Source: Chloroflexi bacterium RBG_16_57_11 (GTDB lineage: Bacteria; Chloroflexota; Anaerolineae; Anaerolineales; UBA4823). From it: DNA of 15,876 bases. The DNA is taken from contig MGNS01000015.1 in assembly GCA_001795165.1 (NCBI GenBank), forward strand, positions 22,013 to 37,888. Direction: 5' to 3'. The notes below the pieces were generated by a model. That model was not told the DNA's origin. It saw only the letters and a program-made list of their open reading frames with translations, and searched no databases. The position numbers and the translations under genes are program-made. Below, piece after piece: positions 1-6,699 of the stretch (position 1 is the first letter of the stretch; every line of letters starts with the position of its first letter).

Positions 1-1
1 T

Positions 2-859
2 TATAGCGGTGCGGCGGTTGAAGATAGCAGTGACCTGGCGGATCTGTTCGAGCGCGCCCTGCAAGAGTCCGCCTCTACCGAGGAGATCGACTTTCGCTTG
101 GGCCGTCGCACACATGTGGGCATGGTGCGTACCTTAAACGAGGACAGCTTGTTAACCTTGGAGCTCAACCGCACCCAGCAGTCCTTAAGCCAGCCAGTTG
201 GGGTCTTCACGATCGCAGATGGCATGGGCGGGCATACTGCTGGTGAGATCGCCAGCGGGACAATCATTAATACCATCGCGAAAAAAGCCGCCGAAGATAT
301 TATTCATTGCCAGCTGGCCCAGGGCAGCAAGAGCGATTGCCAGAAATGGCTGCAGGAAGCTGTCGAAGCTGCAAATGCAGAGGTCTATGCTTTGCGAGAG
401 ACCTCAGGTACAGATATGGGCTCGACCCTGGTGACGGCGGTGCTGGAAAGCAACACAGCCTACCTCACCCATGTCGGGGATAGCCGCGCTTATCTGATCA
501 ACATGGATGGCATCCGCCGATTGACGCTGGATCATTCCCTGGTCGAGCAATTGATCGCCACCAACCAGATCACGCGCGAAGAAGCTCGCTTTCATCCACA
601 GCGCAACGTGATCTACCGTACGATCGGTGATAGCCCCAAAATCGAGGTGGAGGTAATTACCACACTGCTTAATGTTGGTGATTATCTGCTTCTTTGCTCG
701 GATGGTCTGACCGGTATGCTGGATGACCAGACGATATTTAATATTGTCCTGGAAGCACCCTCGCCACAAGCGGCTTGTGATGCGCTGGTTGATACAGCCA
801 ACACCGCTGGAGGCGACGATAACATCTCGGTTGTGATTGTCCAGATTGTTAAGCCCTGA
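2..859 (+). CDS. PP2C-family Ser/Thr protein phosphatase, 5' end cut by window edge
   Basis: This is a metal-dependent PP2C phosphatase that would remove phosphate from Ser/Thr of cytoplasmic proteins, probably targets of the kinase encoded at 4555. The visible 286 residues show the full motif set: RTLNED at about residues 43-48, ADGMGGH at 72-78, HVGDSRAYL, the LDHSLVEQL and HPQRNVIYR segments, LLLCSDGL, and GGDDNIS near the end. The aspartates expected to bind the two metal ions are all present. A TTG at position 98 could serve as a start, but the frame stays open to the window edge with coding-like residues directly before the catalytic domain, so I treat the gene as 5'-partial. An acidic linker of about 30 residues precedes the domain; whatever lies before it is outside the window. 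The next gene begins 44 bases downstream. The family call is firm; the targets are inferred. Confidence 0.95.
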   Translation, partial: YSGAAVEDSSDLADLFERALQESASTEEIDFRLGRRTHVGMVRTLNEDSLLTLELNRTQQSLSQPVGVFTIADGMGGHTAGEIASGTIINTIAKKAAEDIIHCQLAQGSKSDCQKWLQEAVEAANAEVYALRETSGTDMGSTLVTAVLESNTAYLTHVGDSRAYLINMDGIRRLTLDHSLVEQLIATNQITREEARFHPQRNVIYRTIGDSPKIEVEVITTLLNVGDYLLLCSDGLTGMLDDQTIFNIVLEAPSPQAACDALVDTANTAGGDDNISVVIVQIVKP

Positions 860-867
860 GCTAATAT

Positions 868-883
868 CAGATTATATTATCTG
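868..883. repeat. Small AT-rich inverted repeat between phosphatase and VWA gene
   Basis: The 44-base gap holds CAGAT, six bases (TATATT), then ATCTG: perfect 5-bp arms in an AT-rich patch within GC-rich surroundings. It could be a weak hairpin, an operator, or simply contain a -10-like TATATT/TATTAT for the VWA gene at 904. No run of T follows, so a terminator is unlikely. The function is unknown. Confidence 0.3.
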
Positions 884-903
884 CGGGTTCCTTAGGAATT
901 GGA

Positions 904-2190
904 ATGAGTGAAGAACTGAGCCTGGTGGCGACTCCCCATCGAACAATCCTCCCGGCGCTGCCAACCCCACAGCAGGCTTATGTCCTGATTGAGGTGTTGC
1001 CGTTGGTTCCGGCCCCGGAGGTCGAAGCCTCACCGGTCAATTTGTGTCTGGTTTTGGACCGCAGTGGTTCGATGGCAGGGGCGAAGCTGCGGGCGATGAA
1101 GGCCGCGGCAAAACAGGTGGTCGACCGGTTGGGCCCGCAAGATTGGCTGGCGGTGGTCGTTTTCGATGATGCCAGCCCGGCGGATTTGGTCATCTCGAGC
1201 GGGCGGATGTTGGATCAGGAGGCGGCGAGGCGTAAGATCGAGGCGGTCGAAGAGCGCGGCGGAACTCACATGGCGACCGGGATGCGTCTGGGGTTGGAAG
1301 AGCTTCGCCGCAGCCATCACCCCCAGCTCGTCAGCGCGATGCTACTGCTTACCGACGGTCAAACCTGGGAGGATGCTGAGGACTGCCGGGACCTGGCGCG
1401 ACAATGCCAGGATGCCGGCATACCCATCCATGTGCTTGGGCTGGGCGTGGGTGAGGAGGGCAACTGGGACCCGAAATTGCTCGAAGATCTGGCGCAAATC
1501 TCCGGCGGTGAATGGATGCCGGTTGAAGCGCCCGAACAGGTCAGCCGGGCGTTCGAGAACACCCTTTCCGCCATCAAGGGGGCCGCAGCGACGCATGCCC
1601 AATTGACCATGCGTTTTGTACAAGGGGTTACCACGCGCGCCGTCTGGCGCGTCACCCCCTTGATTAGCCGCCTGGACTCCCATTCCGGCGCAATGAATGA
1701 TATCCAGGTCTTTCTGGGTGATATTCAACACGGAACAGGTCAGGCCATCCTGGTTGATCTGGTCCTGCCATCTCGAGCGGCGGGCGTTTACCGTTTGATG
1801 CAGGCGGATGTAATCTATAATGTGCCAGGAAGCGGGCTGACGGATCAGAAAACGGCGGCTGACCTGGTGTTGAGTTTTGTCGAGGACACAACGCAGGTGG
1901 GCCCGCTCAACGAGCGTTTAATGAATTTGGTCGAGCGGGTCATCGCGCATAAGCTCCAAACCCAGGCGTTGGACGAAGCTGCAGCCGGCGACGCAGCCCG
2001 GGCGACGCAACGATTGCGAGCGGCAGCGACGCGTTTGTTGGAGCTTGGCGAGGTGGAGATGGCGCAACAAACCAGCCAGCAAGCCGAGCAACTGGAGCAG
2101 ACCGGCCAGTTAGACCTGGCAGCCTCGCAGAAAATGCGTTATGCTACCAAACGATTGACTGAAACCGATATCCACAAGGATAAGCCCTAG
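904..2190 (+). CDS. VWA-domain protein with conserved C-terminal helical domain (VWA paralogue 1)
   Basis: This 428-residue protein has no visible signal peptide or membrane segment, so it is probably cytoplasmic. The von Willebrand factor A domain spans about residues 45-225. Its metal-ion-dependent adhesion site is complete: DRSGS at 52-56, T121 in GGTHMATG, and D151 in LLLTDGQT. VWA domains of this type bind protein partners through a metal ion. A beta-rich middle region (about 230-320) follows, then a helical C-terminal region (about 327-428) built around LMNLVERVIAHKLQTQALDE and repeated Leu/Ala heptad-like stretches. The same architecture recurs in the genes at 10590 and 12061. AGGA at 894-897 lies six bases before the ATG. 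Its place between PP2C and FHA genes suggests a scaffold in phospho-signalling, as TerY is in TerY-P triads. No MoxR-type ATPase, the usual partner of many VWA proteins, is visible here. Confidence 0.93.
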   Translation: MSEELSLVATPHRTILPALPTPQQAYVLIEVLPLVPAPEVEASPVNLCLVLDRSGSMAGAKLRAMKAAAKQVVDRLGPQDWLAVVVFDDASPADLVISSGRMLDQEAARRKIEAVEERGGTHMATGMRLGLEELRRSHHPQLVSAMLLLTDGQTWEDAEDCRDLARQCQDAGIPIHVLGLGVGEEGNWDPKLLEDLAQISGGEWMPVEAPEQVSRAFENTLSAIKGAAATHAQLTMRFVQGVTTRAVWRVTPLISRLDSHSGAMNDIQVFLGDIQHGTGQAILVDLVLPSRAAGVYRLMQADVIYNVPGSGLTDQKTAADLVLSFVEDTTQVGPLNERLMNLVERVIAHKLQTQALDEAAAGDAARATQRLRAAATRLLELGEVEMAQQTSQQAEQLEQTGQLDLAASQKMRYATKRLTETDIHKDKP

Positions 2191-2225
2191 GCCAACTGGT
2201 TTCGGCTCTGATGAAGGAGTGAATC

Positions 2226-2891
2226 ATGTCGCTGATAACCTGTCCAAGCTGTAATACGCCTGCACCGCCAGGAGCGATTTTTTGTGATCATTGTGGCTAT
2301 GACCTGCGCAATGTTGCTCCGCTGGCGCCCGTGCCAGAGGTCCCTGCCCCCCAGGCTCAGAACGGGGATATTATCTGTACAGTTTGCCAGCATGTCAATA
2401 TTGCCGGCTCGGCCTTCTGCGAGAATTGCGGTGCTCAGTTGACACAGGCTTCGAGAGCTCCACAGCCGGCACAACAGTCTACCCTGCAGCAGCCCATCGT
2501 CTCTCCGCCGAAAAAGGCCTCCGGTTTACAAACGCCGGTTTCGCCCCAACCCTCGCCGGTTTCGATTCCAGGTCATTTTGTCATTCAGGAAACTCAGGTT
2601 TCATTGCCCATTCCGGCAGGGAAACCAGAGATCATCCTGGGGCGCGAAGACCCTGTCAGCAGTGTTTTCCCGGATATCGACCTGGATCCGTATGGTGGTC
2701 ATGAGGCTGGTGTTGGCCGGCGGCATGCCCGCTTGATCATCAAGAGTGGACAGGTTTTTCTCGAAGATTTGGACAGCGTGAATGGCACAGCGGTCAACCG
2801 TCAACGGATCCCGGCGAACCAATCGGTCCCCTTGAAATCAGGCGATGAGGTTCGCCTGGGGAAAATGGCCTTGGTGTATTTTGCCGGTTGA
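2226..2891 (+). CDS. Double zinc-ribbon FHA-domain protein
   Basis: This is a 221-residue soluble protein. Two zinc ribbons come first: CPSC at 6-9 with CDHC at 20-23, then CTVC at 51-54 with CENC at 65-68. A Pro/Gln/Ser-rich linker covers about 70-125. The FHA domain covers about 130-221, with ILGRED around 137-142, GRRHARL at 164-170, DLDSVNGT at 181-188 and a closing GDEVRLG. FHA domains bind phosphothreonine peptides, so this is a likely reader of the neighbouring kinase. The Ser usually found in the S-R-x-H motif, which contacts the phosphate in well-studied FHA domains, is Gly164 here, so binding may be weakened or altered. AAGGAG at 2213-2218 is a strong ribosome binding site. The gene ends four bases before a paralogue with a similar layout, consistent with tandem duplication. 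Specific partners are inferred. Confidence 0.93.
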   Translation: MSLITCPSCNTPAPPGAIFCDHCGYDLRNVAPLAPVPEVPAPQAQNGDIICTVCQHVNIAGSAFCENCGAQLTQASRAPQPAQQSTLQQPIVSPPKKASGLQTPVSPQPSPVSIPGHFVIQETQVSLPIPAGKPEIILGREDPVSSVFPDIDLDPYGGHEAGVGRRHARLIIKSGQVFLEDLDSVNGTAVNRQRIPANQSVPLKSGDEVRLGKMALVYFAG

Positions 2892-2895
2892 GAAC

Positions 2896-3678
2896 ATGCG
2901 CGCTTGTCCAGACTGTCATGCTGTGATCCGGGATACAGCCAACTTCTGCGGGAACTGTGGCTTTCCTTTCGGTTCTGGCCAGGCAGAACCCACGGCCGTA
3001 TCAATACCAACAGAGCAGACGTTTGTTGGTGAGGCGAAACCGGGCACCTGCTCGTCCTGCGGCTATCAAAACGTCTCAGGAGAAATGTTCTGCAAGAATT
3101 GCGGGGTGCAGCTTGCACCCGTTGCCAGCGCCCCACCACCCCAGCCCAGCTCGGTTTCTCAGATGAGATGGACCTCAGAACCGGCGAGGTTGTCCTGGCA
3201 ATGCCCAAACTGCGGCTATCCGACAGATCCGGAGGATGACTTTTGCGAAAACTGCGGCGCTCAAATTTCACCCGCAGCGGTGGGCCAAAGCGAAGCGCAG
3301 CCGGAAGCCATTGGGCCCGGTAGCTTGATTGTGCCGCCAAAGATTGCCATCCACCTGGTGGTCCGTTTGAACAATGCCTTGATTTTGCTGGATATGCAGG
3401 GCGCTGAATGGCTGGTAGGACGCGCGGACCCGGTGCGAGGCATTTTTCCTGAGGTGGATTTGACCGCCCATGGTGGAGAAGAAAGCGGCGTCTCTCGCCG
3501 CCACGCCCGTTTGATCGCACAGGAAGACCGGCGGTTCATCGAAGACCTGAATAGCACAAATTTTACTTTCCTGAACGGAGAGAAGTTACTGCCCGGGCGC
3601 CTGTATCCGCTCAGTCCTGGAGACGAAATCCGGTTTGGTTTGTTAGCTGTAACCTATATTGAGGAGAACGCCACGTAA
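2896..3678 (+). CDS. Triple zinc-ribbon FHA-domain protein
   Basis: This is a 260-residue soluble paralogue of the preceding gene. I chose the ATG at 2896 because the first zinc ribbon (CPDC at 4-7, CGNC at 18-21) starts straight after it; an earlier in-frame start at 2845 would add 17 residues overlapping the upstream gene. Two more ribbons follow (CSSC at 52-55 with CKNC at 66-69; CPNC at 103-106 with CENC at 117-120). The FHA domain is at about 150-258: LVGRADP around 173-179, GVSRRHARL at 198-206, and GDEIRFG near the end. The usual NGT turn reads TNFTFLNG, with Phe223 replacing Gly. No good ribosome binding site precedes it and the gap is four bases, so translation is probably coupled to the upstream gene. 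It is a probable phosphothreonine reader; partners are unknown. Confidence 0.92.
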   Translation: MRACPDCHAVIRDTANFCGNCGFPFGSGQAEPTAVSIPTEQTFVGEAKPGTCSSCGYQNVSGEMFCKNCGVQLAPVASAPPPQPSSVSQMRWTSEPARLSWQCPNCGYPTDPEDDFCENCGAQISPAAVGQSEAQPEAIGPGSLIVPPKIAIHLVVRLNNALILLDMQGAEWLVGRADPVRGIFPEVDLTAHGGEESGVSRRHARLIAQEDRRFIEDLNSTNFTFLNGEKLLPGRLYPLSPGDEIRFGLLAVTYIEENAT

Positions 3679-3700
3679 ATGATCTGGCGGAGAAGCCCGT

Positions 3701-4537
3701 ATGTTGAAGCTTGACGCCGCAGCATTGCACGACCCTGGTAAACAACGAGCCATCGATGAAGACCGCTCCTGGTGGCAGATTTTTATGGCCTCCGAAGGGG
3801 AGCCTGTGGGCCTTTTCGTTGTCTGTGACGGGATTGGAGGCCAACTAGGTGGCGATTGCGCCAGTATGTGGGCGCTGGAGACGGTCAAGCGCGAGCTGCG
3901 GGGAATTTTTAGCCCCTTCGACCCACGCGGCACCCGGGAGTTGTCTCGCGCAGAGCTGGACGCGGCTCTGCGCGGCAGATCTTCGAAGAACGCATCGAGG
4001 GCGCGCAAACTGGAACGGGAGGTGCGGCGGGCAGTCGAGAGTGCCAATTTCGTGGTCTATGAATATGCTCAGCAGCGACCAGAAAAAGCCGGCGATGCCG
4101 GTACTACCATGACCCTGGCTTTGGTCTCCGGAGAGCGTGCTGTGATCGCCAATGTGGGGGACAGCCGCACTTACCTGCTGCGCGATCGCCAGCTGCGACA
4201 GATCACCCAGGACCATTCTCTGGTCGCAAACCTGGTTACATCCGGGCAGATCAAACCGGAGGAGGTTTTTACACATCCGCAACGCAACCTGATCTATCGC
4301 TCCTTGGGCTTCAAGACAGAATTGCATGTGGACACGTTTATGCAGAGCCTCCAGTCCGGCGATTACTTGCTTTTGTGCTCGGATGGGCTGTGGGAAATGG
4401 TACAGGATGAGCTGAAGATAGCCCAAATCATCCTGGAATCGGCCTCCACCGAGCAGGCATGCCGGTCCCTGGTCGATGCAGCCAATGATGCCGGTGGCGA
4501 GGATAACATCGGGGTCGTCGTTGTAAAAATTACCTGA
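3701..4537 (+). CDS. PP2C-family Ser/Thr protein phosphatase (second copy)
   Basis: This 278-residue phosphatase lies 17 bases upstream of the kinase gene, the classic kinase/phosphatase pairing. PP2C motifs are in order: RAIDED at 16-21, VCDGIGG at 41-47, NVGDSRTYL at 151-159, QDHSLVANL, HPQRNLIYR at 192-200, LLLCSDGL at 223-230 and GGEDNI at 265-270. Metal-binding aspartates are kept, but the usual Asn of the first motif (N-E-D) is Asp19 and DGMGG reads DGIGG. An inserted, strongly basic stretch lies at about 66-112, longer than in the phosphatase at position 2. The ATG at 3701 follows CGGAG at 3688-3692 at eight bases. It should dephosphorylate the kinase or its targets. The differences from the first phosphatase suggest separate specificities, which is inference. 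Confidence 0.94.
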   Translation: MLKLDAAALHDPGKQRAIDEDRSWWQIFMASEGEPVGLFVVCDGIGGQLGGDCASMWALETVKRELRGIFSPFDPRGTRELSRAELDAALRGRSSKNASRARKLEREVRRAVESANFVVYEYAQQRPEKAGDAGTTMTLALVSGERAVIANVGDSRTYLLRDRQLRQITQDHSLVANLVTSGQIKPEEVFTHPQRNLIYRSLGFKTELHVDTFMQSLQSGDYLLLCSDGLWEMVQDELKIAQIILESASTEQACRSLVDAANDAGGEDNIGVVVVKIT

Positions 4538-4554
4538 TTGAAGCGCCTTGTAGC

Positions 4555-6567
4555 ATGATTTTCCAACCCGGCGCGGTTTTGAACAACCGTTATCGCATCG
4601 TCAAGCTGCTCGGCCAGGGCGGCTTTGGGACGATGTACCGCGCCTGGGATATGACCCTTGGTCGCCCTTGCGCCTTGAAAGAAAACCTGGATGCTAACCC
4701 TGAAATCCAGCGACAATTCCTGCGCGAAGCCAAAATCCTGGCAAATCTGAGCCATCCCAACCTGCCACGGGTCAATGATTATTTTATTGAAGGGCAGGGG
4801 CAATACCTGGCCATGGATTATATCGAGGGGCGAGACCTGCAGGAGATGCTCGAAGAGCGAGGCGCTGCTTTGCCGGAAGATCAGGTGTTGCCCTGGATCC
4901 AACAGATCTGTGATGCGCTGACTTATCTGCACACCCAAAAGCCGCCGGTTGTTCACCGGGATATCAAGCCCGCCAACATCCGGATTGCTCCTTCCGGCAA
5001 AGCGATGTTGGTGGACTTTGGTATTGCCAAGATCTATGACCCGAATTCAAAAACGACGCAGGGAGCGCAAGCCGTCACACCAGGTTTTTCACCTTACGAG
5101 CAATACGGCCAAGGGTCGACAGATGCACGCAGCGATGTGTATGCCTTAGGGGCGACGCTTTATACCCTTTTGACCGGAGCTGAGCCACCGGAAAGCATTC
5201 AACGGGTGGTGCGCGATCCCCTGGTTTTACCCCGGCAGCGCAACCCAACCATCTCGTTGCGCACCTCTGCGGCTTTGATGGGCTCCCTGAAGATGGACCC
5301 AGCCCAGCGATTTCAAAGCGCGGCCGATTTCAAAGCCGCGTTGGGTCCTACCGCTCAGCCTGCGCGGTTGGCCGGGCCAGCTCCGGCCCGGCAAATTTCG
5401 CCACCGCTCGTGCCAGCCCGCGCTGTTCCGCACTGGGGCTGGGTGGCTGCAGTGGCCGGCCTTTCGGTCATCGTTTTGCTCTTGCTGGCCACGATCCTGC
5501 GCGGCGAGCCGCGCACAAAGGTGTTATCGACCCAGGCGGCGCTGGCCTCCACGCCGACCGGGGTGGCTGTCGCTGCGGCGCCGCCGACGGAATTCGTGGC
5601 TTCCCAGGGCACGACCTACCCGCAGGCGTTGCCACAGCCTCAAAAATATGTGGTCAGCGCCGGCGAGACTTGTTCGGAGATCGCCCAGGCGTTCGGTGTG
5701 TCGATCCGTGAGATTGTCAACTTGAACGATTTACCCGCCGATTGCGGTGTTATCCTGGCCGGACAGACCCTCTTGATCCCCGCAGCCTCGAACGGAGGAA
5801 GGGAAACATCGACCGGTGTTGCACCCCCAATTCCACCGAATCCGGTGGCAACGCAAGTCTCTCCAGTGGATGGCATGGTGCAGGTGTATATCCCCTCGGG
5901 CCAATTCTTAATGGGTTCACTGGAGACGGAGCCGGGAACCGGAAAAGAAGAGCAGCCGCAGCATCCGGTTTATCTATCCGTGTATTGGATTGACCAGACC
6001 GAAGTGACTAACACGATGTATCTGCGTTGTGTCCGGGAGGGCGTTTGTCGCCCGCCGAAAGATACGCGTTCGAACACCCGTCCGGCCTATTTCGACGAGC
6101 CAAGCTTTGGCAGCTACCCGGTGATATATGTTACCTGGAAGGATGCAGAGGCTTATTGCCGGTGGGCCGGGCGGCGCTTGCCCAGTGAAGCTGAATGGGA
6201 AAAGGCTGCCCGAGGGGAGGCTAGACAGACTTACCCATGGGGTGAGTACCCGCCTGGTCCTGGAATGGCGAACTTCAACAACCAGGTTGGCGATACACGG
6301 GCGGTGGGCAGCTATCCTGCCGGAGCCAGCCCGTATGGCGCCCTGGATATGGCAGGGAACGTGGCTGAATGGGTGGCAGACTGGTACGATCCCGATTATT
6401 ATCCGGTCTCGCCTGCTTCCAACCCGGCTGGACCCGAAACGGGCGAATTTCGAGTCTTGCGTGGTGGATCCTGGTTCAACATGCAACGGGCCATGCGAGC
6501 GGCTTTCCGCCTGTCGAATTATCCTGATCTGCAGTCCGACACACTTGGTTTTCGTTGCGCCCGCTAG
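4555..6567 (+). CDS. Membrane Ser/Thr protein kinase with extracellular LysM and FGE-sulfatase-like domains
   Basis: This is a 670-residue receptor-like kinase. The cytoplasmic kinase domain (about 13-265) has the glycine loop GQGGFG at 20-25, catalytic Lys42, HRDIKPAN at 134-141 and DFGIAK at 154-159, so it looks active. A Pro/Ala linker and one membrane span (about 294-314) follow. Outside is a Thr/Ala/Pro stalk, a LysM domain (about 364-409, beginning KYVVSAGE), which in known cases binds N-acetylglucosamine polymers such as peptidoglycan, and an FGE-sulfatase-like fold (about 441-670) with GRRLPSEAEWEKAARG and LDMAGNVAEW. The two cysteines used by formylglycine-generating enzyme are replaced (Asn642 and Met647, by eye alignment of GGSWFNMQRAM), so the domain is probably a sensor or binder and not an enzyme. 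The ribosome binding site is weak and the gap of 17 bases implies coupling to the phosphatase gene. The kinase call is firm; the ligand is unknown. Confidence 0.95.
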   Translation: MIFQPGAVLNNRYRIVKLLGQGGFGTMYRAWDMTLGRPCALKENLDANPEIQRQFLREAKILANLSHPNLPRVNDYFIEGQGQYLAMDYIEGRDLQEMLEERGAALPEDQVLPWIQQICDALTYLHTQKPPVVHRDIKPANIRIAPSGKAMLVDFGIAKIYDPNSKTTQGAQAVTPGFSPYEQYGQGSTDARSDVYALGATLYTLLTGAEPPESIQRVVRDPLVLPRQRNPTISLRTSAALMGSLKMDPAQRFQSAADFKAALGPTAQPARLAGPAPARQISPPLVPARAVPHWGWVAAVAGLSVIVLLLLATILRGEPRTKVLSTQAALASTPTGVAVAAAPPTEFVASQGTTYPQALPQPQKYVVSAGETCSEIAQAFGVSIREIVNLNDLPADCGVILAGQTLLIPAASNGGRETSTGVAPPIPPNPVATQVSPVDGMVQVYIPSGQFLMGSLETEPGTGKEEQPQHPVYLSVYWIDQTEVTNTMYLRCVREGVCRPPKDTRSNTRPAYFDEPSFGSYPVIYVTWKDAEAYCRWAGRRLPSEAEWEKAARGEARQTYPWGEYPPGPGMANFNNQVGDTRAVGSYPAGASPYGALDMAGNVAEWVADWYDPDYYPVSPASNPAGPETGEFRVLRGGSWFNMQRAMRAAFRLSNYPDLQSDTLGFRCAR

Positions 6568-6569
6568 TG

Positions 6570-6598
6570 CTCGGTCCTGCAACCCGAGAAACCCTTTT
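6570..6598 (+). terminator. Possible weak terminator after the kinase gene
   Basis: CTCGG at 6570-6574 pairs with CCGAG at 6584-6588 across a nine-base loop, followed after a few bases by TTTT (6595-6598). The stem is short and the T-run is not adjacent, so this is a weak candidate. Its position, three bases after the kinase stop and before a candidate promoter, is what makes it worth noting. Confidence 0.25.
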
Positions 6599-6603
6599 CC
6601 TGG

Positions 6604-6633
6604 TTAACCTAGCTGAATAGTTTAGGGTAAAAT
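6604..6633 (+). promoter_or_regulatory. Candidate promoter for the FHA-ABC exporter gene
   Basis: TTAACC at 6604-6609 (4 of 6 matches to TTGACA) lies 18 bases before TAAAAT at 6628-6633. The -10 hexamer is part of GGTAAAAT, an 8-mer that recurs in the two other long gaps (12005 and 13370). Transcription would start near 6640, giving a leader of about 60 bases. It sits in the longest gap in the first half of the window (132 bases). Confidence 0.45.
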
Positions 6634-6634
6634 C

Positions 6635-6655
6635 ATACCGTTTCGATATCGGTAT
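6635..6655. repeat. Inverted repeat ATACCG-N9-CGGTAT just after the candidate -10 box
   Basis: ATACCG (6635-6640) and CGGTAT (6650-6655) are perfect 6-bp inverted arms spaced by nine bases and would overlap the transcription start. That is a common operator position. The same half-sites occur abutted (ATACCGGTAT) at 13443-13452 in another promoter gap. The regulatory role is inferred. Confidence 0.3.
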
Positions 6656-6699
6656 TCCTGTGCTTTGGATATGTTCCGTCTATGCCAGCGGAGGATTGA

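Noticed and set aside
2845..2895. Earlier start for the triple zinc-ribbon FHA protein
   Set aside because: It would overlap the upstream gene by 47 bases and add non-domain residues before the first zinc ribbon; ATG 2896 places the ribbon at the N-terminus as in its paralogue.
2801..3520. Long open frame on the minus strand, antisense to the tandem FHA genes
   Set aside because: It overlaps two well-supported FHA genes throughout, has low-complexity Arg/Ser/Pro-rich content and no recognisable domain. It is a frame shadow of GC-rich coding sequence.
4555..6567. Reading the FGE-like domain as a sulfatase-activating enzyme
   Set aside because: The two catalytic cysteine positions are Asn and Met by eye, no sulfatase gene is nearby, and the domain is fused to a kinase ectodomain as in other bacterial receptor kinases.
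5974..6582. Minus-strand open frame under the FGE-like domain
   Set aside because: It is antisense to a clearly coding region with conserved FGE motifs; its composition is that of a shadow frame.
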